In this document: positions 9,640 through 20,180 of the stretch, piece by piece
How the letters are laid out: every line of letters starts with the position of its first letter
How positions within the stretch are numbered: the first letter of the stretch is position 1
Assembly: GCA_015680685.1 (NCBI GenBank)
Contig: MNCI01017633.1
Location: forward strand, 64,001-98,639
Length of the DNA stretch: 34,639 bases
Source: Gnetum montanum
Taxonomy: Eukaryota; Streptophyta; Gnetopsida; Gnetales; Gnetaceae
Reading direction: 5' to 3'
Notes under the pieces: model-generated
Databases searched by the model: none
What the model saw: the letters and a program-made list of their open reading frames with translations, nothing else
Told to the model about the DNA's origin: nothing
Made by a program: the position numbers and the translations under genes

Positions 9640-10680
9640 TTTAACTATTGAAATGCATGTTTGCACTCCTTAGTCTAGATGAAAGGAGCATATTTCTTTG
9701 TAAGCTCGACCAATGGCTTTGCAATCTTAGAGAAATTATCTATGAATCATCAATAGTAACTTGTGTATCCAAAAATGATTAGACATCTTTAATTGTCTCT
9801 GGCTAGCATGAGATTCCTTGGATGACCCTTATTTTTTCTAGGTCTATCTCAATACTTGCCTGAGTAATTCTATGCCCCAATACTATGCCTTCTTGGATCA
9901 TTAAACATTTTTTCTGCTAATTGAGCCTGAGGTTTGTTTCAACACATCTCTTTGGTACTTGCTCAAGGCAATCTAGGGCTTGCTCAAATGTAGCCCCATA
10001 GGTAGAGAAGTCATCCATGAAGACTTCTACCTTGCTACCAATTTGCTATTGTAAAATACTAAGGACAAAGCATTGAAATGTTGTAGGGGTGTTGCATAGA
10101 TCAAATGGCATCTTACAATATGCAAAAGTCCCCTAGGGACTCCTGAATGTTGTCTTGGCTTGATCTTCTAGCGTAATTTTGATTTGGTTATAGCAACTAT
10201 AACCATCCAAGAAGCTATAATAGCATGCCCCTAGAGATAGTGTCCAACACTTGGTCCACAAATAGCAATGGGAAATGATCTTTAAATGTTGCTAGATTCG
10301 ATAGCCTGAAGTCAATGTAGACTTTCCACTTGCCATCTTTCTTTGGCATAATTATGAGTGGGCTAACCTACTCACTATCCGTGATGGGATAGATGAACCA
10401 TGCCTTGAGGAGTTGTTCCATTTCCTTCTTGATGATCTACTTCAATTTGGGATTCAGCTACCTTTGCAACTGCCTTCTTGGCTTCATGGCTAGGTCAGTG
10501 TAAATGTGATGTTGACATATCCTTAGATTGATTCCTATCAATTTAGGATATGACCAAGTAAAGGCTATTGGCCACTTGTTGACCATCTTCAATAGCTTAT
10601 CTTTTTGCTTAGGATCAAGATTTGCATTGATTATAACTAACTTTCCATTGTTCAAAATGCACACTCCATGTCAGCTAGTA
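9640..10680 (-). pseudogene. E2 reverse transcriptase region of pol
   Basis: This domain would copy the element's RNA into DNA. The N-terminal part is open at 10,458-10,664 with WPIAFTWSYPKLIGI and ICQHHIY. Then follow IIMPKKDGKWKVYIDFR (about 10,370-10,320), a frameshift near 10,213, YSFLDGYSCYNQI, TFAYCKMPFDLCNTPTTFQ (about 10,130-10,080) and the catalytic motif FMDD (10,010-10,021), which is intact. GIVLGHRIT and the thumb region come next, with a second frameshift near 9,740. Of the in-frame stops up to that point, all but one are TAG, several at positions where relatives carry Trp (for example SE-stop-VSP and SP-stop-GTFAY). Confidence 0.9.
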
Positions 10681-10689
10681 GAGTTTTTA

Positions 10690-10979
10690 ACTCTAGGGAT
10701 TTCTATTTGAAATTTTTTGGGATTTCCAACTCTCCCCAATAGGTATCATCATCTTCATCATCAGAGAGTTGGTGATGAACTTTCTCAAGTTCATCCATGC
10801 CTTCGACATAAGCACATGTTAGGCTCTCAGTAGGTTCCATGCATAGTGTGCTACTATATGAGCTAGTTTTCAACCACTAGGTGCCCTCCTATTTTATGGC
10901 TATTGTGTATAGGCACCTTTAGATATTTGTGTCTTGCACACACTGATGCCATGCTTTAGTGTATGTACTTTTGATGGAC
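10690..10979 (-). pseudogene. E2 pol linker between protease and reverse transcriptase
   Basis: Decayed coding sequence in the pol direction. It contains an acidic run SDDEDDDTYWGELEI (about 10,770-10,725) in the stretch upstream of the reverse transcriptase. No domain was recognised; stops interrupt it. Confidence 0.5.
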
Positions 10980-11420
10980 TATATTTTCTGTACGTAGTTG
11001 CACCCATTCTTGCTATACATGATGCATGGAACATGCTTCTTCTTCAGCCTTCCAAATTCATTTTCCTTGGAGATTTCTAAGGAGAGGTCCCTGATACCCA
11101 TTTGTGTATCAACTGTGCTTAACCATGCTCTTTGCATAATGATGGGGAAGTCACCTTTGCAGTTTTCCACCTTGATCACTAGAAAATTGGTAGAATAGGA
11201 ACACCCACAAATTGTGGTCATAATGTCCTCCACTAGTCCTAAGGGAATAGTGATTGACTAGTTTGCCAATTCCAAATAGATGTTGCTCTTCTTGAGAGGT
11301 ACTAGGTTCTAGGCCTTGTATATGTCATGGGAGATGAGATTGACACCATAACCAGAGTAAAAAAGAGCCTTTCATGGCTCATGTCCAACAATCTGCAAGT
11401 AAATGAGAGGACTTCTTGAG
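10980..11420 (-). pseudogene. E2 aspartic protease region, active-site Asp lost
   Basis: The reading KALFYSGYGVNLIS (about 11,375-11,325) matches the retropepsin active-site context, in which the family has Asp-Ser/Thr-Gly; here Tyr stands in place of the Asp. It continues through LVPLKKSNIYLELAN and IPLGLVEDI to an open stretch (10,979-11,233) with FLVIKVENCKGDFPIIMQRAWL, which corresponds to the part of the retropepsin fold that ends in a G-P-W/L-like motif. Two in-frame TAG stops lie between. The protease would process the gag-pol polyprotein. Confidence 0.7.
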
Positions 11421-11559
11421 TTGGATCTTTTCATGGGAAGATTGCCAGCCTTGATCCAATTGGAAACAACATGAGTTAACATCACAATGTGGATCTAAAG
11501 TGGCATTTGGTTTGAAGGGCACTCAAATTTGTTTGATGTAGAGGATGAGGATGTTAGAG

Positions 11560-13394
11560 ATATAGGGTGACTAGTCACATTAGGTTGTGAGGGTTTTGGA
11601 GGACTGTTGGGTCAAAAAAAATGGTCGTTTCTTAGATTAATTGTTTGAACCACTTAGCTGGAAGGCTAGTTGTAAATGTATAGCCCTTGTAGCATTTTGT
11701 TACTGCAGTTGTGAGGGAATTTTGCCATGCATTAATGGAACAAGAGGTAACTGGGTTGAGGGCGGAGGGATATGTGTAAATGCATGTGAAGGGTGATATG
11801 GATATGGGTGTTCCCCTCTAGTAGATAGTGAATGGGTTTGATGGTACTCTAGAGGGTAATAGTGATGTTGGAATGAGGCATGGCTAGTAGAGCTTCGTGG
11901 AGAGATAGGTTGCTAAACATAGTAACTATATGGATTTGGCTATTTGTAAGGGTACAACTATCTTGACGGTGGCATTCCCCATGACTGTGGTTGTTGCCAT
12001 TGTTGATATTATTCATATGTTTGTGGTGGAGCTCCTCTTAGGTAGTAAGCTTATTGTTACTGATGGAACTACCTTGGATTTCCTTGAGGATAAGGTAATT
12101 TTCTGGGTGCTTTCCTCCATGCTAGTCGAGGATTCAATGCATACATCCTAGACTCTTGTAAGTATGACACCATAGGGTAATAACCCTTAGGATGTTCATA
12201 TTGACAAATGCCACAACCAACATCATCATCAGAGTCTATCTCCACAACTTCTTCCACTATAGCAGCTTTGTCTTTACCTCTTTGGTAGGCACGTTTAGCT
12301 TCTTTCTACCTCCTGCGATTATGATTACTATTTTGGTCTTTGGATTCTTTAGAAATCTTCATAGCAATTTTGAATTTTTCATCCAAAGAGTCCCATAATT
12401 TGTCAACCTTTACCAAAATATCAAAAATAGATTTTTGGATAGGCAATGTTTTCCTATTCGCCATTTCATCAAGTGGTGACTCCTTCTTGTCACAGAATTA
12501 GACCTCCCTTTTTTACAACTCACCTTCCCTTTTTTGCAACTCACCTTCTTCTTTGGCTACCTATTCTATTAGCCTTTGTATATGATGAGCTCTTAGTTTA
12601 GACAATCTCCCTTGGGCATAAACCCTAAGAGTTCTTCTGGTTTCTACTCTAAGCCCATCTATGATGTGGCAAAGTTGTTCCCTCTAAGAATAACCATGGC
12701 TAGGGGATCGATGTAAATGACAATAGTATTTACCCATGGTGGCATCCAAGGGTTCATGTATTTTCTATTTCTAGCATTGGATTTGCCTTCTCAGGTTAGA
12801 CACTCTGGAGTAGGTTTGATATTTGTCATTAAATAGTTCTAGCATGGTACTCCATCTATGAATGGATTTTTGCTCCAAGAACTAGTACAAGCCTTCTGCT
12901 TCCTTAATGAGTGTCCTATTGAATAGCTTGAGTTTTTGCTAATCATTCTCAATGTTTTGTAAGGTGTAGGCATCGTGAAAGGCTTTTAGATGGTTCTGTA
13001 GATCAGAGTTATATCCCCCCTCAAATCTTGAGATATTGTTCATGTCTAAGCACTTGATCCGACTATCTTTCACAGGCCTAGTTGGGATCTTGATTGCCTC
13101 TATAATGTTAAGCATACTTTGAGTTGCTAACAAAGGCTCATCATCATTAGTATTATGTTACCATAAATGATGTCCTCTGTTACCCCTTTGATTATTGTGG
13201 GCATGGTGATTAGTATTATTGCCTCAATGCTCACCTCCATCACAGTTATTCCTTCTACAATGTCTTTTAGAATCAAAAGAGAAAGAAGAAGTAGATGTAG
13301 ATAAAGAGGATGAAGAGGGAGGAGGACTGCCACCACCATGGTGTTTGCCAATTCCCCTTGGGTTATCATAATCATGTTCATCAGTTTTCCCATT
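11560..13394 (-). pseudogene. E2 gag, C-terminal part (interrupted by E3)
   Basis: This is the capsid/nucleocapsid part of gag. It starts in the frame NDNGKTDEHDYDNPRG at the E3 junction. It then has a Ser/Pro-rich linker (about 13,340-13,270); the segment IKCLDMNNISRFEGGYNSDLQNHLKAFHDA (12,939-13,133, cited here in pieces: IKCLDMNNI and EGGYNSDLQNHL); a Retrotrans_gag-like core with CHIIDGLRVETRRTLRVYAQG (about 12,690-12,620, pieces CHIIDGL and RRTLRVYAQG); a Glu/Lys-rich helix; and a zinc-knuckle-like CGICQYEHPKGYYPM (open at 12,069-12,257). The C-terminus is rich in Pro, Tyr, His and Ser. E3 carries an alignable gag on the plus strand. Stops and frameshifts are numerous. Confidence 0.8.
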
Positions 13395-13399
13395 ATCAT
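13395..13399. repeat. Target-site duplication of E3, left copy (ATCAT)
   Basis: ATCAT immediately before the E3 5' LTR start TGATGAG; identical to 20,176-20,180 directly after the 3' LTR end. Confidence 0.9.
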
Positions 13400-14307
13400 T
13401 GATGAGATATGATTTGTTGTGTTGACTGGGCCCCATTGTCTAGGCCCATCAACATGATTTGTTGCATCAACTAGGCTCCATCGACTAGGCCCTATCGATG
13501 TAGTCTATTGTGTCATGCTTCCCCATTAATGTAGTGTTTATTTTCATCTATAAATACACACTCATAGCCATGTTTATGCACATTCTTTGGTCAATAGAGT
13601 AGCTGAATTCTTGTAATTTTATTTCATAATTTTAAAGAACAATCAGTGAGTGCTTGCAGTGTGGATTTGAGTTAGTTGTATGGTGTCTTATTTGAGTGGC
13701 AATGTACCTAGACACATTCCATGAATGGTAATAAGATTGAGATTGTTTCTTATTCATTACAGTACTTTGAGTTAGATTAAATTTACTTTTAATACAATTT
13801 ATATTCCATGTACTTAGTTAATACTTATGTTTCCATACATGTTAATGAATTGGTGGAATGAGCATGAATATTTTCAAGCATAAACACACATTCACTTGGT
13901 AATCCTAGCAGTGTTATTGCTTAGTTCACCCAGTAGCATAGCGCTTGGAAATTCCAGTAGTGGATACATGGGTTTAGGATGTGTATGGAAAGCTGGGAAT
14001 GGATACTCAATGCTCCGTAGGCTAGTTTAGATTTTATCTTTATGTTAATTAGATTAAGTAATTTATTTCTTTATTAGCATTATGAATAGCATAGGGGCCG
14101 AAACAACATCAAGAATCATATGCCTTACTCTGGACTAAACCATATGTGACAAAGCTACCACTAGTCCAAGTGTGAAGACAACGAACTACGATTAAGACAT
14201 AATGATCTATATGACACAACTAGTCCCATCCACAGAATTCAAATAGATTGTGTGTGAACGCTTGTGATTCATATGGTTGGGAATAGGGGGTACCTCGCCA
14301 CTCATCA
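13400..14307 (+). repeat. E3 5' LTR (subfamily B, 908 bp)
   Basis: It begins TGATGAG and ends TCATCA. It contains the GTCGACTAGGCC-type cluster (13,430-13,500), the TATA box at 13,549-13,556, and a 'caatagagtagc' block. Compared with the 3' LTR it has an additional piece of about 65 bp around 13,865-13,935, which includes 'cttggtaatcctagcag', one unit of the repeated LTR motif. Confidence 0.9.
13549..13556 (+). promoter_or_regulatory. TATA box of E3 5' LTR
   Basis: TATAAATA within TTTTCATCTATAAATAC; the same context stands in the 3' LTR at 19,491-19,498. It lies about 45 bases downstream of the palindromic motif cluster. Confidence 0.8.
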
Positions 14308-14308
14308 T

Positions 14309-14326
14309 TGGCATTATTGCTGGGGA
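14309..14326 (+). other. Primer-binding site of E3 (tRNA-Asp-like)
   Basis: TGGCATTATTGCTGGGGA begins one base after the LTR. Compared with the complement of the plant tRNA-Asp 3' end, as I remember it (TGGCGCCGTTGCCGGGGA), it differs at five positions, all transitions. E2's site shares four of these differences (ATTA in place of GCCG). Confidence 0.65.
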
Positions 14327-14384
14327 TGGTGCTAGTTATCTAGATCAGTTATATCATACACGATTGCTGTAAATGCATTAATGA

Positions 14385-16710
14385 ACTATTGTTGGAAAAA
14401 TACTAAGTCACACACATCATACACCAACAATAATATCTCTTTCACAAGGAAGTGATAATGCATCATATGAAGAGAACATTCATTGGAGAACTAATGAGAT
14501 ATATATTGAAGAAAATTGGAGTGACCAACCTCATGCAGGGGTTTCATATTTTCATGACCACCGTAATGACACTCAAGGACTACATTCACCTAAGGTAGAT
14601 AATCCTAGAGGAGATGAAGTAAGTCCTACACTAGGGAAGGCCTCAAGGCCTAGGACCTTCTCAAAACTTGAGAAAGATAAATCAAGGGACTACGGGGAAT
14701 ACCATCGAAGCCATGGCAATCCTCCCAATTTCTCATCTTTTGCTTCCTCTTCAACATCTAGTTCTGATGAAGATGAATGTAGGTATAGAGACAAAGCTCT
14801 ACTATGAGGTCAAAATAAGGGTAGAAATCAAAATCATGGAAAAAAAATCGAAGACCTTAACATGAACACAATCGAAATTGCTATAATTGGGCAAATAGAA
14901 ATAGGATTTTTACCACACCACATCCAATGACGATGAACCCTTGTTGGCTACAAAGAGCCTAATGTAGATCATAGAGGTAGTTAAGATCCCTCATAGGCAT
15001 CGTAGGGAAAGTTGCATAAAAAGGCTCGATATGAATAATATCCCTAAATTTGTGGGAGGCTATGATTCTAATCCACAACATCACCTATAAGCCTTCCATG
15101 ATGCTTGTGCCTTGAAAAATATCGAAAATAAGTGGGAAAAGCTTAATCTCTTCCCTAGAACTTTTTAATGAAAAAAACCAAACCTATGCAAGAGTATCCA
15201 ACCTAAGAAAAAAAATCAAGGGTGGAAGTAAGAAAATCATGAACCCTTGGATGTGGCCTTGGAGAGATATTATTCGCTATGACATAGATGTCTCGGCCAT
15301 GATTTCTCTCAAAAAGAGCAAATTTTCCACATCATAGATGGGCTTTGTAATGAAACAAGGAAGACCCTTGGGATGTATGCTCAAGGTTGATTATACAAAT
15401 TAAAAGCCCATCAGATACAAAGGCTAATCAAGCAGGTGGTAAAAGAAGAAGGAGAGCTATGTAAATGAGAGGATGTAGAGGAAAATAATTGGGATCCAAC
15501 TCTTCAAAAGAAGAGGGTCCATATCTATGATGAGGAAAAAGAGGTAGCTCTTGATAATGTGATTTCATAACAAACCTTATCATTGCAATAATCTCTTGAT
15601 GAACTCTAGGAAAGGCTAGATAGGATGTCAGAGTGGATAAATGAAAAAGCTTTAACTTTCATAGAAACTATAGAGGAGAAGGTAACACAAAATGAATTAG
15701 GTTATCATAATAAATGGAGGAAGAAGAACCAAGAAACAGCTAGGAACACTTATTGACAAATAGGGAAAATGGTTGTAGAAGAAGAGGCTATAGGTTCAAC
15801 CACCGAAGAAGATGATGGATGTGACATTTGCCTATATGATCATCCAAAGGGCTATTTCCCAATCATGTTACATCTACATGAGTGTTTGGCTTTTGCGTTG
15901 AATCCCAAGTTTGTACAAAAGAAAATGCTTAGAAAACTACCTTTTTCACAAGGTAATCATAGATAATCCTACAACTAATTGCACCATCCTAGTGGGAGTT
16001 CTTACTAGCCTCAAAACTATCATCCAACGCAATGGCAAAACCCACAATCATGGGGGAGGCCACCACCAAACCTGCCCTACCCTTACTACCAGTCGAAACC
16101 ATACAAATATTATGTTCAATAACTTGTTTCTCCAACTAGTTCTACATCCTCTACTTCAAATCACTACTACCACTCTCTTGAATATCATTATGGTAGGACA
16201 TCTTCTGAAGGATCACCACGTCACACCTCTCATCCTTCATCATATCCTTAATATTCTCATACTTCCCTCCACCATATGTGACCACTAGCAACACAGGAAG
16301 GTTCAGCACCACAACATCAACGAGAGAATGCCACTTGTGCTGTGTACATACATAGAAATGATAATGCTAGTAGATCTGCACCACAATCTCGAAAATGCCC
16401 TTTCTTTAGGACAGTTCCCATGTGTAAGCACAACACTTGTGGACCTACCAGCTCATCTAAACCAACACAATGCCAATCAAGTGCAACACCTTTCCTTTCA
16501 CAACCAATGTCTTCTAATCCTACACAAAGGCCAACACCCATTATTACTCCAACACTTGATAGAAATGATGAGTCTAGCATTGTGGAGAGACAAAAGAAGA
16601 ATCTATGCATAACTAATCATGATAAAGGATGCAGTTGTGGGCCGAAAGTTCAAAATATTAACATAACCCCCTATACTGGCCCACAACAATGTCAAGGAAC
16701 AAGTGTGTGA
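14385..16710 (+). pseudogene. E3 gag, decayed
   Basis: Open without a start codon from 14,385, immediately after an in-frame TGA; the original ATG is not visible. The first 140 codons are intact (SQGSDNASYEEN … SSFASSSTSSSDEDECR). Next come KRLDMNNIPKFVGGYDSN and AFHDACALKNIENK (about 15,020-15,130), the capsid core with HIIDGLCNETRKTLGMYAQG (about 15,330-15,390), a Glu/Lys-rich helix, and a zinc-knuckle-like CDICLYDHPKGYFPI in the open stretch 15,769-15,966. A Pro/His/Tyr/Ser-rich tail ends with GPQQCQGTSV and TGA (16,708-16,710). Frame changes occur near 15,130-15,240 and in the tail. It aligns with E2 gag (11,560-13,394) and, in the tail, with E6 gag (32,118-32,752). It lacks the N-terminal region found in E2 at 20,181-20,758. 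Confidence 0.8.
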
Positions 16711-17170
16711 GTAAAAACCAACCTAAATAGTAGCCACTAAACCAAAAGACATCCAATGGCTTGAAAATGAGAATATAAAATTTTTTCAAAGATGCATGGA
16801 GGCAATTGATGTGCTTATTAGTTCTAAACTTAAGAAAATAGACCAAACAAAGGACTTAGACACAAATATCTTACTCTAATTATACACTAGTAAAATATAT
16901 TAAACATGGAGACCTAAGAATTAAAATAGAAAATTAAGAAGAAGAAGCAAACACATCTGGATCCCCCAAAATGGAAATACCTTCAAGTCTAGATGAAGAT
17001 ACATCTTCAAATGATCCAAACGAGACTATCACCAATGTTAGATGTGCTACTATGTAATTAATTAAATCAGTAACAATGATAGATGGAAAATCAATGGTGT
17101 ATAACCAAGGAATTGTGTAGTCCATCTCCCAAATATGTAGCCATAAGATTAGTTATGGGGGAGATGCTCC
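16711..17170 (+). other. E3 post-gag remnant and pol-end marker
   Basis: A short coding-like stretch (about 16,725-16,880) reads KPKDIQWLENENIKFF and IDVLISSKLKKIDQTKDLD; no match is known to me. At 17,140-17,170 lies ATTAGTTATGGGGGAGATG, which corresponds to the end of pol in E2 (7,785-7,805) and to 32,035-32,060 in E6. All of pol between gag and this marker is missing. Confidence 0.55.
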
Positions 17171-19336
17171 ATCCTATTTTAAGAACTAATAAGTGTTTTT
17201 CACCTTTTTTTTATTTTACAATTTTTTATCATTTTCCTATTTTTTCCAAAATTTTTTAATTCTTAATATGTTTTCCATTTCGTAATATTTTTCTTTTCTT
17301 TATATTTTTATCTTTTCTTGAGTCATTTCCTTTATGTTTTATGAATGTCTTTTATATTTTCAGTAATAATATTGCCAAGTCATGAGGCAAAAGTCAATAC
17401 TATGTGTTGGGTTTTTTTGTGCTATGATATCAAGATGATTAGGTAAGTAATTGTGTAAAGTAGTGAGACCACCTCATCCATCCCTCCATTTCTTTGAATA
17501 AAATGTCTTTTTCATAGAAATATTTTGGTTCTTTTTTTCATGAAACTAAAATTAATCAATAATCATTGTACCTTAAAGAAAGAGGGAATGACCAAGTGGG
17601 AATGGCAAATGGTGTGACCTCAAGGGGACTTGTTGGGTTTTCTTTTTGTCTTCCTTCATGTGGTTTATGACTCCTCCTGGAATGTATCATCACTCCTCCA
17701 TCAATCAATAAAAAGGAAGCTCTATTTTTGCATGGTGTGGTTTCCATTTCAAAAAATATATATATAAAAAAATGAGAGAGAGAGAAAAAAAAACAATAAT
17801 GGGAATTGAAAGCACATCCCTTAGACACAATAATGGGCTACAAGCACTAGATATGGGGTTGGAAAGACATGTTACCCATGCTTGAAGGCACCCCTCTAAC
17901 TAAGGCCCTTCCTTCATTCTTCTTTTTTCTTCTCTTTTTAGAGTGATGATTATTCTTTGAGGTGGTTGTGAACTCATGGTGGTCAATAGGAAGAAACACA
18001 TCAATGCGAGGTTATTGTTTATGGTATGGACTTAGTCTAAACTTGGGCAGATAGGCATGTTGATCAATTTAATCACATTTTTTATAAGAACCTATTGTGG
18101 ACATGGTCAAGTACCTTACATCTCAATCTCTACAATCCCTTCACATCCCATTATTTACCTCATTGTTGCCATGTGATTATGAGTCTTTTGGTTTTGTGTA
18201 GTATAGTATAACATCCCAACCATAGTATTTGTGTGTTGTTGGAATGAAGGCATGGTCTACATTTAACTTCTTGGGTGCCCACGGACATCTATAGAAGTGG
18301 TTATGTAAGGGCATTATGGTAGGAGCCTACTTTGGAGAGGGCCCACTTGCATAACTTTTGTTGATCATGGCTTTGAACTAACTTTCACATCTTCTATAAC
18401 ATCAATGACAATTTCTCTGAATTTATGCATAATTTTGGGACTACTTCTCATCACTTTTAATTACTTTTTACTTTTTTCTTACTTTTCTATTAAAATATCC
18501 TTTAAGTTCAATATTTCTTGGCCATCTTTTGAATCAAACCTTTGGTTTCAATTGTTTGAAAACTTGTGTGCTTCTAGAGTTACGCTTATTAGTCATGGGG
18601 GCTAGGGATGTCCGCTTTGAAATTTTGAAATTTTTCTAACATCCTATTTTTGAACATCATGGTAACTAATAGTAATTGATCAAAATAATGTGAATAACTT
18701 AATGATTTTAGTTACCTCATAACCTTGGGCATAGTATGCTATCATCACCTTATGCTTAAATGAAAACTAAGGGATCTGAAAAGGGTTAATTATTAAGTAA
18801 AATTTACCAAAACTAATGTTGATCTTTTGGTGACTACAAGTGATGCTAAAGAAACTCCTAAGGAAGGTCTTTTTCCAAGAATAAAAATGAAGCTAAGAGG
18901 TAGACAATGAAGGATATGCCCATGAACAGATCATAGCACAGACAAGATAGATGCTTAAGCCTCACAAGTTTGTTAGATCCATGGGATGATGAGAAAAAAT
19001 TTCAGTCCATCCTTCAAGAATGTTCCACATAACCAAAGAAGCATTGACATAATGATCTGGGTTAAAAGTTTGCCATTGCTAGTGGCAACAAGAAGAATAA
19101 TCTTTAGTGGATTCTTGAAGACCTCTACAAATTTTTTAATTTTTAATGTTTTTCTAGTCTTTTTGTCACTCTGTCATTTTATATACATCCACTAGAATAA
19201 AATTTTGCAATGTGGCACTTAGTTTTGTTATGTCTATTTTATCTTGTTTTGTTAAGTCAAAAGCCCGTCAATAATCCCATACCTTCCCAATTTTGTAAAG
19301 AACTCAAGGATGAGTTTTCATTCAATCATGGAGGCA
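17171..19336 (+). other. E3 spacer, truncated third-ORF start and polypurine remnant
   Basis: A T-rich tract (17,195-17,360) is followed by spacer sequence that aligns in inverted orientation with the E2 spacer (for example 17,820-17,905 with 7,000-7,090, and 18,290-18,350 with 6,550-6,640). An ATG at 18,887, followed by codons resembling the start of the E6 third ORF, may be the remains of that ORF; the rest of it is deleted. The stretch 18,986-19,195 is open but unrecognised. The tract before the 3' LTR is decayed to ATCATGGAGGCA. Confidence 0.55.
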
Positions 19337-20175
19337 TGATGACATATCTTTTGTTGCCTCATCGACTATGTCCCATCAACGTGGTTTGTTGCATCGACTA
19401 GGCCTCATTGACTAGGCATCGTCAACTAGGCCTTGTTGACATAGTTTATTGTGTTGATGTAGCCACGTGAACACAATGTCTATTTTCATCTATAAATATG
19501 CACTCATAGTAGTGTTTATGCAAATTATTTGGTCAATAAAGTAGCCAAACTCTTGCAATTTTATTTCATAATCTTAGAGAACAGTCAATGAGTGCTTGTA
19601 GTATGGATCTGAGTTAATTGTATGGTGTCTTATTCAAGTGGTAATGTACCCGGACACATTTCATGAACGACAATAAGATCGAGATTTATTGTTATTCATT
19701 GCAACACTTTGACTTAGATTAAATTTATTTTTAATGTAATTTACATTCCACGTACTTAGTTAATACCTATGTTTCCATGCATGTTAACAAATTGGTGGAA
19801 TGAGTGCAAAGCATAGTACTTGGTAATTCCAATAGTGGATTCATGGGTTCAAGACATGTACAACAAGCTAGGAATGAACACTCATTGCTCGTAGGCTAGT
19901 TTAGAATTTATATTTATGTTGTTGATTAGATTAACTAATTGATTTCTTTATTATCATTAGGAGTAGCACAAGGTCGAAACAACATCAAGAATCATATGCC
20001 TCACTCTAGACTAAACCATACATGACAAATCTACCACTAGTCCAAGTGTGAAGAAAAAGAACTGTGATCAAGGCATAAATGCCACAACTAGTCCCATCCA
20101 CAGAATTTGACTAGATCATGCGTGAATGCTTGTGATTCGTATGATTGGGTGTAGGGGGTACCTTGCTGCTCATCA
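19337..20175 (+). repeat. E3 3' LTR (839 bp)
   Basis: Direct repeat of 13,400-14,307. It begins TGATGAC and ends CATCA at 20,175, followed by the ATCAT target duplication. TATA box at 19,491-19,498, preceded by the motif cluster at 19,363-19,460. Confidence 0.9.
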
Positions 20176-20180
20176 ATCAT
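20176..20180. repeat. Target-site duplication of E3, right copy (ATCAT)
   Basis: Identical to 13,395-13,399. Removing E3 and one copy restores the frame of E2 gag across the junction. Confidence 0.9.

Larger units (their letters stand above)
13400..20175 (+). mobile_element. E3: gag-only (TR-GAG-like) gypsy derivative nested in E2
   Basis: A 6.8-kb plus-strand element with two LTRs of the same subfamily, a primer-binding site (14,309-14,326), gag (14,385-16,710), a short post-gag stretch, an A/T-rich tract, the spacer known from E2, a decayed start of the third ORF (from about 18,887), a polypurine tract remnant and the 3' LTR. No protease, reverse transcriptase, RNase H or integrase motif is found between gag and the pol-end marker at about 17,140-17,165. 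It is therefore non-autonomous. Perfect 5-bp target duplication. The two LTRs differ at more than one in ten positions by eye, so the insertion is old. Confidence 0.85.

Noticed and set aside
7776-11420. Reassignment of TAG to Trp or Gln in the element
   Set aside because: TGG Trp codons are kept in the same frames (WGIDF, TKWAEA, GKWKV), and frameshifts and lost catalytic residues show simple decay.
13127-13436. Overlapping minus-strand ORFs (90 and 70 aa) as small genes
   Set aside because: One is the real gag frame running into the E3 LTR, the other is a shadow frame of it.
16317-16612. ORFs on both strands in the tail of E3 gag
   Set aside because: They are shadows of the Pro/Ser-rich gag tail; the gag frame is supported by similarity to E2 and E6.
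17556-17828. 90-aa minus-strand ORF
   Set aside because: It is antisense to the E3 spacer, overlaps a GA-rich microsatellite, and the frame is not kept in E2, E5 or E6.
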